The notes beneath the pieces are model-generated. The model was not told the DNA's origin. It did not search any database and saw only the letters and a list, made by a program, of their open reading frames with translations. A stretch of DNA of 64,000 nt from Aselliscus stoliczkanus (taxonomy: Eukaryota; Chordata; Mammalia; Chiroptera; Hipposideridae): assembly GCA_033961575.1 (NCBI GenBank), contig CM066730.1:118571523-118635522 (forward strand), in the 5' to 3' direction. A program made the position numbers and the translations under genes. The stretch's first letter is position 1; every line of letters starts with the position of its first letter. Below, piece by piece: positions 12,960 to 24,604 of this stretch.

Positions 12960-13130
12960 TCTTCCATCCTTATATTACTCTTTATCTCTCTGATCTTCAG
13001 ACATGCTGTTTCCTCTTCTTGGAATACTCCTTCTCTCTGCCTATTCTACTCTGCCCTTCTACCTTCTGGTTAGCCAGTACTCATCTTTAGTTCCAAAATT
13101 TAAAGGCCATGTCTACAGGCTAGCTTAGAT
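12960..13130 (+). repeat. L2 LINE 3' fragment
   Basis: The order 'cagacatgctgtttcctctt', 'cttggaatactccttctc' and 'ccagtactcatctttagttc' follows the 3' part of L2 in sense orientation. It is diverged and has no coding capacity. Confidence 0.6.
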
Positions 13131-13500
13131 TAATTTAGGTTGCAACTGCTATCTCAGGCTCATGTGATCTGTTCGTGATTATTTGTGCATGAAAGATAAT
13201 TTATTTTCAATTTTAATTTTTCTCTTACTTGAATATATTTAATTCAAATTTTATTTTAAATCCATTTTATTTAATTATTTATAGGTATTGTTTTGAGAAC
13301 CAGTAAGTCAGGAGATTTGGAAAGTTAAAAAGATCTTAAGGTGGTACTAACCTTGGTTTACTGAAGATCTTTACCATCTAACTATTATAATTTGTTGTCC
13401 TTTTTTTTTTTACCCAAATTAAAAATGAGTGTTAAGTGTGGAAAAGGCAAAGCATTATGAGAAAGCTTAACTTTCTATTCCTTTAAAAGATTTTATTGAA
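13131..13500. other. Non-genic AT-rich DNA
   Basis: No gene or clear repeat. Ends at the target-site copy of the adjacent SINE. Confidence 0.45.
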
Positions 13501-13660
13501 GGGCCGGCCGAGTGGCTCAGTTGGTTAACAGCTTGCTCAAGAGTGTGAGCTGAGCTCTGAGCAACAGCTGTTCAAGGCCAGCCCGAGCTGAGTTGCCGTT
13601 GAGCTGCCAACAGGTGGAAGGATGGCTCAGCTAAAAAAAAAAAAAAAAAAAAAAAAAAAA
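13501..13660 (+). mobile_element. tRNA-derived SINE, family B
   Basis: The head reads gggccggccgagtggctcag with an A-box-like 'tggctcagttgg' and a B-box-like 'tgttcaaggcc'. The body ends 'aaggatggctcagct' and a poly-A tail of about 28 bp follows. The flank 'aaaagattt' occurs on both sides, at about 13486 and after the tail, which supports a target-site duplication and target-primed insertion. Confidence 0.9.
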
Positions 13661-14370
13661 GAAAAGATTTATAATTCTTCTGGAACTCTTATTTATTAGC
13701 CATATCTAACTTTATGAACTCATGTTATTCCCTCCCCACCCCAAAGAAAGAAAAAGGGTCTGAGTAAAACTTGGGAGGATGAATATTCTTTGCAGTGTAT
13801 TTATTGAAAATATTACAAACTGCTGGGGTTGGCTTAAATCTCTAGTTTTGTCTTTTGACTTAATATCAGGATCTTCCCTGTAGTTTATTAACTCATCGTA
13901 ACTAGTCAAGACAGCAGTGGCCTGGGGTAAAGGAAGTGTGTGTGTGTGTGTGTGTGTGTGTGATATTTTCAAATGTGTGTGCATAAGTGCCTTCTGTGTG
14001 CATTTTTCTTGTGATAGTAGGTTTAAGATATGCATTTCTTTTTTTGTAGTGCAGAGAAGTAAAACGGGAGTTATCTTGGCATTATTTTTTTCCTGCATTA
14101 TTTTTTTTCTGCAGTACTTGTGCTGTCCAGCAGTAATTTCTAAAATGTGCCTTGTTCTGAATGTGATGGCTGGAAACATACCTATTCTGGATATGGTGAA
14201 GCAAGCCCCTGAAAGATCCTTACTCATTTGGAAAATAGAGAAAAAATAGATAACAAATGTGACACAAAAAAAAAGTCATTCAAAATAAAAATTGAAATTA
14301 AAGTCGCCACCCACTCTCAGAGTTCACAGACAAATAATCATATACGAAGAGCGTTTACCCTTCTGCTCTG
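13661..14370. other. Non-genic DNA with a (TG)n array
   Basis: The (TG)n array lies at 13936-13962. The longest open frame here (13712-14227, minus strand) reads through the array as Thr-His repeats and shows no domain. Confidence 0.5.
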
Positions 14371-14535
14371 GTTACTAGATTAAGTAAATTTGGGCAATTC
14401 ACTTAACCTCTCTGTGCCCTATTTTCTTCTGTGGCATCTGACACTGCTAGTGAATTTCCTTGCAGTAATGTGACAATTACCCAATTAATGGCTATTAAAC
14501 TCTTTGAAGATAGAATGTAAGGAAATGCTTAATGA
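14370..14535 (+). repeat. MIR SINE fragment
   Basis: The core-like 'gggcaattcacttaacctct' followed by 'ctgtgccctattttcttc' matches the conserved MIR core in sense orientation. Confidence 0.6.
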
Positions 14536-15437
14536 AATGATAAATAAGGAAAAAATGGACACAACTGTAACAATTTTTAAGGTTACTTTGAGAGGAGCTG
14601 TGAGAGACAGCTCCTAACACTGTCTAATTGCTCCCTGCCTGATCTTATAACTCAGAGCATGGCCTAAGCTTTCATGTTACGTGACAACAGGGTCTTCCAC
14701 ACCTGCTCTGTGGCGAGGCTGCCATCAGAGCCAACTTCCCAAACACAGTGGCAGCCGAACTTTCCCCTTGAGAGTTGCTTTCATTTCACAGACGCCTCTG
14801 TTCAAAAACTAGACTTTTTTTTTTTTCCGAACATTGAACACTAAGTCATTTTTCTCCCCTCCAGAGCAAACGTTCCCTCCCTTCTTTCTAGAATGGCTTT
14901 ACCTCTGTAGTTTCCTATATTTCAAAGGCAGAAATAGAACAGAATGGGATTTGGCTGAAGGGTTATAATTCTAAGAATTCCAAAACTTTTTTATCGAAGC
15001 ACCATTTATAAAGAGAACTTTTATCCATTCGCAGTTTCAGCTGAGAGCTATTCAGCCTGACTCAGGAGGCTCCACATAAAGGCTTTAAAATGTCTTGGTC
15101 TGCCACTGTCTCTTTGTGAGGGCAAAGACAGAGCCGCTGTATGGTGTTTTTTGGCCCATTTGTGATAGCATTTATCCAAAAGAGGAATAGCCTAGAAGTA
15201 ACCTGGGAGGGATTGGAAGGCTGTGTCTTTGGCCAAATCTACTATCAGATCAGGGACTCCTCTACCCACTAAAAGAGGCTGTAACATTTAGTACTAGTCA
15301 GGCTCGGGTAGAAACTTATATAGTATTGAAATTGGGTTTATTTTCATCCAGGATGGCAGCATGACCATGGGGAAGAAGACAAGGGGCTTTGTGACCCAAA
15401 TGTCAGCAAGGAGGTGGTCATACTATACTTACACAGA

Positions 15438-15440
<3 letters not shown>
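14536..15440. other. Non-repetitive non-genic DNA
   Basis: About 900 bp of moderate GC content without recognised repeats or an open frame of note. Some of it could be conserved noncoding sequence, which cannot be judged without alignment. Confidence 0.4.
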
Positions 15441-15441
<1 letters not shown>

Positions 15442-15488
<47 letters not shown>

Positions 15489-15490
15489 AC
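15442..15490. repeat. (CA)n microsatellite
   Basis: About 24 AC units with one late 'at' interruption. The Thr-His open frames that cross it are artefacts of the repeat. Confidence 0.97.
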
Positions 15491-16854
15491 TAGTAGTGTT
15501 CTACCACCTCATTTTTTCCCATTTCAAGGAAACAATAAGGAGAATTTCGTTTCTGTGGAAGAAGCTGAATTTGTCTACGTGGTTCAACATGTGTTCCTGG
15601 TCCTCCTCTATACCCTCCACCTTCCTGGCTACAACCTGAATTCTCTGCCAGCCATTATTCAGAATGAATAGGGAGGATTCTGAGAATTTTTTCCCTAGTA
15701 GAGTAGGAAAATGTTATATGAAACAGTCACTTGCAGAATACCCCATAGTATCTAGTGAGTTATACACATTTCCATTTGCCTTAGGAGAGAGTAAGAGTAA
15801 TTTATTTCCATGTAATTCCCAAGCCCTTAAGGTTGAGCAATGAGGTCTCCCCAAGTACTTAAAGGGAAACAAGGTTGCCCTGTGAGAATTAAATGACTCG
15901 AAAACAACACTTAGCAAAATGTTTTCTAGTTCCATGGGAACATACTAGAATATCACTTAATTAGTGAAATTGTGACATCTGCAGTCAGCATACATCATCT
16001 AAGGAAACAGCCAGGCTCACAGTAAATTGGCTTCAGAGATTCAAGCTGTCTACACAATCCAGGAGACAAGAAGACAAACCAGGCATGAGCATCCTGGTCA
16101 CCAGTCCTCATCGAATCTGGATGAACCATCCTCAAGACTTTGACCACTCTCTGTTCTGATTCTGCAGTTACTTTTGATTTGAGCAGTCCTTTGATTTAAT
16201 AATTCATCTTACCATATACTTACATATGGGAAACACTGTAGCCCTGAACAGGAGATATAAGCACCTTAGTCACCAAAAAGTAATATTGCCAGTTTATAAA
16301 TTAATTACTTGGCTTTTTAGTTTACCTACAGGTTTCAAGTGAATCCAGTTATAATAACATTGTCTTCAAGAAATGAATTATTTCTGTGTTTACTCATAAA
16401 ATCCTGCTTTTGCACCTTTAAGACCAATGGCTGTGGTAAATTCATTAAGATAATGCCATCAAAGGAGGAACCTGGGGATGAGCTACCAGCATCCAGGTGA
16501 CCGTTCCTAGCTAGTCCACCCACACAAAAGTTGATTTCCAATTTAACCTTAACAATTCCTAGTTTCTATAGATATGGTGAAGAATCTCTAAAATTAAAAT
16601 AGCTCTCATGTTTCCCTAAAGGATGAAGCTGACATTTGTTGTTTATGAAGTTGAGTCTTTTCCTATGGAATGTGCATATTATTTTTAGGAATCTGGTTCC
16701 CAGTGATGCCAGGAATGGTGACACCTAACATTCCCATAGTTAAAAGGCATGAGGAGGAACCAACTCTGCTTTAACCAAGAGTGATTAGGGCATAAGTCAG
16801 GAACTGATTTATTATAAATTCTTCTCAATCAAAATACACCCCCTTCAGTAATCC
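15491..16854. other. Non-genic DNA
   Basis: No supported gene, exon or named repeat. Confidence 0.45.
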
Positions 16855-17900
16855 ATTCAATAAATATGTTTTCTTTTTTTTTTCAAATGTCCACTGTGTG
16901 CCAGCATTTATTAGTCTTTAGAGTTATATTGGTGAATAAGGGAAACCTTTCCAAAATTTGTGGTTTATTATAATAGGTGAGCATTAAGACAAAAATTCCT
17001 AAGATAATTAATTGATGGAAATTGCAAGAGCAAATTCATTGATGGAAATTGCAAGAGCAATGTGTTCCATGAAGAACACAACAAGGTATTTTATTGAACA
17101 TGATGGGGATGATCAGAAAGGATCCTCTGACAAAGCAGCATTTAAGCTTAGCTCTAAAGGATCAGTAGGGACCAATCAGAGGAAGAATGTGAGGAAGAAC
17201 ATCCAAGCATATAGAAAAATATGTATAGAATTCTTATGATCAAAAGGAGAATGGCAGCTTGCAAGAACTCGAAGGTGGGCAGAATAGCTGAAACTGAGAA
17301 CTGTGAGGTGAGAATGGAAGTTTAGATAGAAATCTATGCCAGCATAACATAGCAGTTCCCATTGTGGGTTTTATGTATTCTTTTAGCAAATACCCATTGA
17401 TGGCATACTATGAACCAGGAACTAAGTGTTGTAGGTATTAACCAAACACCAGGAGGGAGGCAGGCAATAAATAGGCACATTTCTGGAATGTCAGAGGTGG
17501 CTAAGCTTAAGAAGAACAATAAAATAGACAAGGAGACAAGTAAGCATGAGGGTTGAAGTTTGGTTACTATTTATATAAGTGCTGTGGTGTAGCCTTATTG
17601 ATAAAGTGGTGTTTGAGCAGAGACTCAAATTAAATGTGAGAGCAAGACAAGGAGATATCTATAGGAAGAGCAGGCAGAGGGAAAAGGAAGTACAAAGGCC
17701 TTGAGATGAGAGCATAATTGAAGTTTGCAAAGAACAGCAATGTGGCCAGCATGACCAAAGTAATTACGTGGACTGTAGTAGGAGATGAGAACAGAGAGAG
17801 AGAGAGTGCATGTGAGGTCCAATGTACCGCCTTCTAGGCCACTGTAAGACTCCTGCTCTGAGTGAAATAAGTTGTTTGTACACCCAAAACTAAAAACAAG

Positions 17901-17952
<52 letters not shown>

Positions 17953-18080
17953 TGTTAACAGATTCTGAGTAGTGTCATGCTTTCATTCCCATTTCAATAG
18001 CTCACTCTGGCTTTTGTGTTGAGCAAGATAGTGTTTGGGGTTGGGGGAAGGAAATGGCAAGGAGACCATTTATAAAGCTG
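16855..18080 (-). repeat. L2 LINE fragments, antisense, with an internal (CAG)n
   Basis: The 3' end of L2 appears antisense at 16855-16975 ('tccactgtgtgccagcattt', 'attggtgaataaggg'). Further upstream L2 sequence follows at 17370-17880 ('agagactcaaattaaatgtg', 'ggcagagggaaaaggaagta') and at 17990-18080 ('agctcactctggcttttgtg'). Ancient L2 has no surviving reading frame here. The blocks are broken by indels and by a CAG array at 17902-17952. Confidence 0.65.
17902..17952. repeat. (AGC)17 trinucleotide array
   Basis: Seventeen perfect AGC units with no interruption. It sits in noncoding L2-derived DNA, so it is not a polyglutamine tract of a gene. Confidence 0.97.
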
Positions 18081-18420
18081 TTACCTTTATCCTGAAAGGA
18101 ATGGGAAATAATTAGTTTTAAGTCAGGAAGTTATACTTTACTAAAGCACTGTAATATATACTCTAATTATAAACCTCAGTTTAACAATTAATTAAAAATA
18201 CAAACACCTTTTTAAAATTAAGTACTTTCATGTCTTAAACAACTGTGTTAATTAATTACTGCTAAACTTCACTTTGATTTTTCTTTCCTTCCTTGTTTCC
18301 TCTAACTTGTCATTTGTCCTGAATGCATCTTCTAACTCTCCTTATATTGGAATAAAATAGACTAATCATAACTCTGATGACCCTACTAAGAAAACATTTG
18401 GGCTATGTTTTTCCATACTT
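18081..18420. other. Non-genic AT-rich DNA
   Basis: No gene or recognisable repeat. Confidence 0.45.
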
Positions 18421-18432
18421 AAGAAATGCCTT

Positions 18433-18530
18433 AGGGCCAGCCGAGTGGTGCGGTGGTTAAGCGCTGGCTTGGGAAGCCAGCAGCCCTGGTTCGGGTCCCA
18501 CATATGAGGGCCAGTGACACTGCCCTCAAA
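18433..18530 (+). mobile_element. tRNA-derived SINE, family A, short form
   Basis: The element runs from gggccagccgagtggtgcgg through an almost canonical B box 'ggttcgggtcc' to 'gacactgccctcaaa'. A perfect 12-bp target-site duplication 'aagaaatgcctt' lies at 18421-18432 and 18531-18542. At about 98 bp it has almost no tail, which is unusual for a retroposed SINE. The tRNA-like head does not by itself make a functional tRNA gene. Confidence 0.93.
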
Positions 18531-18542
18531 AAGAAATGCCTT

Positions 18543-19180
18543 GGACCCCTGAGGTTTCCTTGTGTAACAGATATATACAACACTAGAATACAAGAAAAAT
18601 CTGACTCATCAGTATTGTCAAGAATCCTAATACCACTCATTCTGGGGTTTCGGTTCACTCCACTGATTGTACAAAATTCCCAGAATTATGGTATTGTCAG
18701 AGAATGGAGATATTTCCATTCCATCCTGGCCACATGTTGCATGGCTTCTTTTCTGAGCTCTATGGAAAGTTTGGATGGAGATGATACCAGCGGTGGCACC
18801 CACTTACTCCGTGTGAAACTCAGTCTTGAGAGCACTTCAGTTCGGTAACAAAAGCTTTGGGCCTTGGTGTCCATGCTGCCACCCTTGCATCTGATATCCC
18901 ACTGGCTCACTATTTCTCTGTTCCAGAGAATTTTTAGCCATTGGCACTTACAGTAACCAGAAAACTGTAGTCTTCATTTCCAAAGAACCAATAGCCATCC
19001 AGGTGTCAGAATCGTATTCTCAGAAGCTAATAATCTGGAAAGTCATGTGAGTACCTCTGGATTTAGATGCTCCTGAACTTGTCAGACCAAAGTACCTGAC
19101 CTGGTTTCAAAGACAAGTGTAATAATGACTCTGTACTTGTGTAAAATACATTTCACTTCAGTTTTCTACTAAATCAACTA
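18543..19180. other. Non-genic DNA
   Basis: An open frame of 131 codons (18453-18848) starts inside the SINE and has no recognisable domain, so I do not call it a gene. Confidence 0.45.
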
Positions 19181-19234
19181 AGCTGTGTAAAGAATATGGA
19201 TGATATATGAACAGACACTCTCCATGCTCTTTAT

Positions 19235-19720
19235 ATGTGACACCTATACTGTTTACAGTGGCTTGCTTTTATTTACCTTAAACAAATAGACAGACATATA
19301 TTTGTGCAGCAAAATGGGGTTCTTAGGAACAACAAAGAATCACAAGGAGGGATATGCTGTCTAATGATGAACCATGTACAACAAGTCCAGAAAAACAAAG
19401 GAGAGCAACACTGTTTTATGAACTGCGAAGGAGCTATAGTAAACAAAGAGTTCATTGGAGAAAACTGAAAGTTTGAAATATGGTGACTTTTCATTGGCTG
19501 AGTTATGGCAGTCTCCCATTGGCTGGGCTGTTACTGAGCAAGGAGGAATCTTTTCTTCCTCTTGCTGAGGTAGTAAAGTACTATTGCTTCCTGTCAGAGA
19601 TGCAAGGTATGTCTCTTCCTTTTGGGGTCAATAATGTGTGTTCAGTGATAAATGCATGAGTTCTTTCTTCTAGCCTCCTGATTCCATTTTAAATGAGGTT
19701 TCTGCTTATTAATTTTCACA
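19235..19720 (-). repeat. Probable 3' LTR of an endogenous retrovirus
   Basis: The right boundary is set by an adjoining polypurine tract. On the minus strand the LTR would begin TGTGAAAATT at 19720. Two CCAAT-type boxes (plus strand 'attggctgag' near 19493 and 'attggctggg' near 19518) and an AATAAA-like signal near 19268 fit U3 and R organisation. The left boundary is uncertain and could lie about 50 bp further left. It is old and diverged. Confidence 0.5.
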
Positions 19721-19732
19721 TTTCCCCCTTTT
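19721..19732 (-). other. Retroviral polypurine tract
   Basis: The minus strand reads AAAAGGGGGAAA directly before the LTR start TGTG, the usual arrangement for plus-strand DNA priming in gammaretrovirus-like elements. Confidence 0.55.
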
Positions 19733-20760
19733 GATCAACATCTCTGGAAGCATCACTGATCATGAGTCATATTTTTCCAGATTCAGTGGACTTGTGTCCC
19801 TCAATGCCAGGAAGGACCTTTCCTGGATCTTTTCCCACATCAAAGGGAGAGTGCACAGATTTGAAACCTATTGTGGTCATATTTGAGTAGCAATTAGAGA
19901 TAGGAGAGAGATCTCTGAGGCATTTCCTATTTAAAGTCTGTATTTTAAAATAGTGAATATGACAAAGTCACACACAGAAGTGAAATAATTAACAAGCTCT
20001 TTGCAGATATACCATGTATGAATAAAACATGAAGAAATCACACAGTACTGTTGTCTCAAAAGAAACTGTTTGGAGCAAAATGTCTTATCAATAGTATAGT
20101 CTGTAGGTTGCAAATTTAAACTATGAATTTGGATGAGACTCTAGAGTTAGTAAGTAGTCTCGATGAAAGTGAGATTTTTGCATATTTTAAAACCTCTAGC
20201 TGGCCTGGTCTGGACACCTTGGGAAAGTTGTCTCATCAGGTAACGTCTGCTTCAATTTCAGGAAATCCTTACCTTTACATTACCAGATGGTAAGCAGGTC
20301 CAGTCAGGGTTAGGCACTTTCTTTAGATGTGTCCCATAAATCCAGGAGTCTATTACCTGCAATTTGGCAACATAAGGGTTAGTTCCCAGTACCTGAAAGG
20401 GGCCTCTTCAGCCAGGTTGAAGCGAGTTTTGCTGAAGGTGTCTTTTACAATCGACAAAATTTCCATGTTATGAAGGATGTTCCTTAAAGTCTTCTCCGCC
20501 CTGAAGTACGCTATGAAATGATTGCTCTAACAGAACATGGTTAACTTCGATAGAAGCAATTAGGCCTTTTCAACATATCTCCTTTTATGAACTCTGGATC
20601 AAAAGAGGCAGGGGCCACGTACATTGGACACCCTGTGACTAGCTCAAAGAGTGAGAGTTTATGAGTTCCAAAGCAGGTGGATCTAAGATTTAGGACCAGT
20701 GGTGATACTTTTGGGAAAGGTATTTGGAGGGTCTCTACAAAATTTTGCCAATTGAGTCTT
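19733..20760 (-). pseudogene. Decayed class I ERV interior with integrase-like remnant
   Basis: On the minus strand, 20300-20760 contains short peptides in more than one frame that resemble the C-terminal part of a gammaretrovirus-type integrase. Frameshifts and stops separate them. The interval to the polypurine tract (about 560 bp) is too short for an envelope gene, so that region appears largely deleted. Reverse transcriptase, gag and the 5' LTR are not recognisable in the window. The element has no coding capacity. Assignment to class I rests on the integrase resemblance and the form of the polypurine tract. Confidence 0.5.
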
Positions 20761-20814
20761 AATAATGATAGTGCATTCGATTAATTTAAAGATTGAAGGT
20801 GGCAATCTCAGTGA

Positions 20815-21130
20815 AAGTGTTATAAAACCAATTTTTTACTACATGCTAATCACTGTGATAGGCATGAGGCATAGACTGATGAACACAAAAGACATGATCC
20901 CTCATCTGATGATAAGACTTAGAGAGAGAGGAATGAAATATATTACCCGATAACAATGTTGAAAGGAACCCGTAATATGTGCTGTGAAGAAGGAGTTCAT
21001 TGTACCCTTAGGGCATAGAATAAGGGACTCAACCTATTTGTGAGATCAGGGAAGAAGTGAAAGTGGGTATGGGAAGTCATTGGAGGTTTTAAGCATGTTG
21101 GGAAAGTGTGACATAATGAAATTTGTGTTC
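20815..21130 (-). repeat. L2 LINE fragment, antisense
   Basis: The sequence 'acatgctaatcactgtgata' and later 'gggaagtcattggaggtttt' follow the same L2 antisense series as the copy at 16855-18080, but cover different parts. Confidence 0.6.
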
Positions 21131-23459
21131 TCAAAAGAATACAAAGCTGCCATGTGAAGAGCAGATTGGGTTTCCCTTTCTGAACCAGCTCCTAGGAAGC
21201 ACAGACCAAATTGTCAGTCCACTTTCCTCCAAGTCTGTAACATTTCATGGCAATGATTTTAGTCACTATCTTTATCTCTGACTCTATATTATTCTTCCTT
21301 CTCTTAATTTCCCTTTGCCCCATTATGTTTGCTTAGTAATTTTTATTTCATTTTTCTGCACATGTCTTTATAATCCATATATTAGTTTTTGGCTTTTTTG
21401 GTGGGTGGGGGAGAGGTAGGATACTATATAGTAATAAATAAATGGAACAAAATATGTCCTAGTTTTTAAAATGTCTACAACATATTTGAAGAATTAAAGA
21501 AAGAGTATGAAAGAAATATCTCTGAAAAATACAAAAGAAAGATAACATATTATTTCACTGATAAGGGAATGTCATTTTTAAACAAGGTAGATTTGAAGCA
21601 GTCAGCAGCTTTGAGATCTCAAGCAAACCTTGTTAAAAAAAAGTGCCTATTTCAATATAGATACATTTTATCTCTCATATTTTTAACTTTTGTTTCTCTT
21701 AATCTTGGGACTCCTGTTCTTTTATTTTCTTAATTACTTGCCGCTAGGCTGGAGACTTACTGAGGGAAAAGATCTTGCCTTTATTTATTTATTTTTTAAC
21801 TCTGTCTCCCTGTCCCCTATACCTCTCCATAGCATCCAATACAATACTATTGAAAACTAATGATAGCTATGTATTCAAAAAGCGTTCATTCTTTCTCACA
21901 GCTTGCATCTGCTATGCGTAAAGTTAGTCTCTGGATTTCCATGCATTGAATGTCAAGTTGACAATTGCCATTACTATTTCTTCTTTGCTTTACTTCTACT
22001 CCCTTCCCTTTCAGTGTCTTTTGGCAGTGAGAGTTAATGTCCCCACATAAAATGCTGATGAACATCGCCACTAGCTTGGACAGAAATGCCAAGAAAATGA
22101 GCAGAAAAGGGAGATGTCCATATTATGTTCTTTTTTTCTCCCTATTTTCTGCTGGAACATTTTAAATTTTATCTCAATGCTTTTCTGGGATAAAACATTA
22201 ATGTGTAAACATATAGGCAAGTTTCCATTCATAAGTTAACCTATGGTCTAATAAGGCCATCTTTGTAAAAACAAATGAATGGAGCCCTGCAGAGGTTGGT
22301 GATCAGGTAAAATGATGCTATGTCTCAGGAATTGGAGGCAGTTAACCTTCAGGCCAATGAAAAATATTGAACACCAGGGGAAAGAGGATGGAGAGAATAT
22401 AGGGTCTTTATAGAAGGTTTTTTTTTTTTTTTTCCCTTGTGAACGCAACTTTAACCTTGTAAAAGATCTACTTTTGTCTTGTTAACCTGGCTTTGAAGAG
22501 GAATGACCCTGACAGGGAGACAATAGCAGCGGCAAAGTATAAAGGATAATAAACTCCAAGGAGCCTTTTTACCATCTTCAGAGTGTAGGGCAATATTCAG
22601 GTTTACCCCCTAAGGAAAAGGCATCAAGAGCCATAAAACGCATGCCCTCTCCCTTCTCCTTTCAAGACTGTGCTCTATGTTAACTTACTCTTTCTGAGGG
22701 GCCTTTCTGTCATCTGGCTTCAGCTGGAAGGCACTTTTCTTTTTCTTCACCCTTGGAATATTTCTTTCTTTTCCCTTCCTTTTCTTACTTGCCTCTTTCC
22801 ATCCCTCACTTCTTTTTTTCTGTTTAAAGCAGCTGTAGGAGACTGCCTCTTGGCAGCAGCTTGGGAAGCTAGTAGGTGAGCTACTTGAAACCTGTAGAGA
22901 GGAGATGGCACCTCGTTTGTGGGTTCCTGCAGGGTCATTTGGAAAAGCATTCACCTGAGCAGACCTGGGCCAGAAGCAAGCAGTTCTGGGTACATTCTCA
23001 TTAATTGCTAGAAATCCTTGGTTGAGGTTTCAAATCTGGCATTTAATTACAAGAGCACATAGTCTGCATTAGAATTAATCATCATGGTTATGATTTGATT
23101 GAATCTGGCAGATAGGGAGATATTTGGACTTTTTATATTTCAATAGGTTCTACTGACCTATAGACATGTCATGTGGTTTGTGTCTGGAAATCTAGCTAGC
23201 TAGCTATTAGGCATGTAGGTCAAGAAAAATATCAGCACCAACGACCCAGAAGGACTTGTCTGGCCTCCTTCCTATTAGTGCTATCCCTCCAAGCAGAACC
23301 ACTGTCCTGACTTATAACACCATGAATTTTTTTGGCCTGTTTTTGCCCGTATATCAGTCTGGCTCCTCACGCTCAATAGCAGGTTAGTGAGATTTGTGCA
23401 TACTGTTGTGGTAGTGATAGATTGTTCATTCTCACTAGGTGTCACAGTGCCTCTGAAAA
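21131..23459. other. Non-genic DNA
   Basis: About 2.3 kb without a supported gene. It contains pyrimidine-rich patches near 22740-22820 and a poly-T run near 22418-22433. No known repeat is recognised with confidence. Confidence 0.45.
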
Positions 23460-23461
23460 TA

Positions 23462-23615
23462 GGTCCTTCGATTTATTATATTAGCATCAGCATCATAGCA
23501 ACTTGTGAGAAATGCAAATTTCTGAGCACATTCTTGAGCCACCCCCCTAGATCTGCTGAATGAGAAACTCTGGGGGTGTGGCATAGCCATCTGTGTTTTA
23601 ACAAATCCTCCAAAT
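23462..23615 (-). repeat. MER5A-type hAT DNA-transposon fragment
   Basis: The series 'agcatcagcatcatagcaac', 'gagaaatgcaaatttctgag', 'tgctgaatgagaaactctgg' and 'atctgtgttttaacaaatcc' is the MER5 family read antisense. It is a nonautonomous relic. Confidence 0.8.
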
Positions 23616-23619
23616 CCTA

Positions 23620-24230
23620 CACACTCATTTTCAGAAACATTGCTATGTAGTATTCCATTCTCTGAATATATTGTGGCATATTTATCATTCTACTAGTGGT
23701 GGACATTTGGGCTGTTTCTAGCATAAGGCTACAATAAAGAGCTATGCATTTTTCTAGTACATGTCTTTTGGTATGGTGAAAAATGCACTTATTGTGTGTA
23801 TATTCCTGGGAGTATAATTTCTGGGTCATAGGATATGCTTTTTTTCAGCTTTATTAGATATTACCGTATAATTATCTAAGTGGTTATACTTACTTAGATT
23901 CCCCCACTGGATATAAAAGTTGCTGTTTCTTAATATCCTCACCAAACATATACATGGTATTTATTTTATTTTTTGCCATTCTGATGAGTGATGGTGTATC
24001 TTGTTGAAGTTTTAATATGCATTTCTCTAATGACTAGTTAAATCAAGTCCTCATCATATACTCATTAGCCACTTTGATATCTTTCTTATTAAAGTATACA
24101 TTCAAATGTTTTCCCATTTTTCTATTAAGTTGTCTATTTTTATCTCATTGATTTCTAGATACAAGTCTTTGTCAGATAAATGTATTGCAAATATCGTTTC
24201 CTGCTTGTCGGATGTAAGGCAATTATATTT
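23620..24230 (-). repeat. Old L1 3' fragment, antisense
   Basis: The minus-strand peptide near 23650-23700 reads PQYIQRMEYYIAM, corresponding to the conserved C-terminal end of L1 ORF2. The rest to 24230 follows L1 ORF2 sequence upstream of that with many indels. Divergence is clearly greater than in the L1 at 32-40 kb. Confidence 0.7.
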
Positions 24231-24600
24231 TGATAACAAACATTCCCAAAGTGTAAGTATGAACTAAAAGCCTGCCTTCCGACTCACAGATTTTTTTTTT
24301 TTCAACGTACTTCCAGCACATCCTGGTGATTTGCTTACTAACTTTCTGTCTTAATGAAACATTATTGCATGGAGTTATAGGGCTTTTTTGCATTATGTAC
24401 ACAGCCAAGGAGAGGCTGATAATACCACACAGAAAGCTATATGGAACATTTGGGGCAGGTCAGTATCTCACAGCAAACTAAACACTCGAAGCCTTGGGCA
24501 TGTGCAGCCTTGTTTTTTCCTGTACTTCATAATCACTGCCCCATCTGCTTTTAAAGATGGTTCCTAGGTGATTGGCAAGTAGCCTAGTAACAGACCACGG
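24231..24600. other. Non-genic DNA
   Basis: No gene or clear repeat. Confidence 0.4.
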
Positions 24601-24604
24601 ATGA

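Noticed and set aside
13712..14227. 171-codon open frame on the minus strand
   Set aside because: It reads through the (TG)n array as Thr-His repeats and has no domain or gene-like context.
15414..15671. Thr-His-rich open frames
   Set aside because: Direct translation of the (CA)n microsatellite.
18433..18530. Possible tRNA gene from A-box and B-box-like motifs
   Set aside because: It is a SINE: it has a perfect target-site duplication, several relatives in the window and no full tRNA fold.
18453..18848. 131-codon open frame
   Set aside because: It begins inside a SINE and continues into non-coding flank with no recognisable domain.
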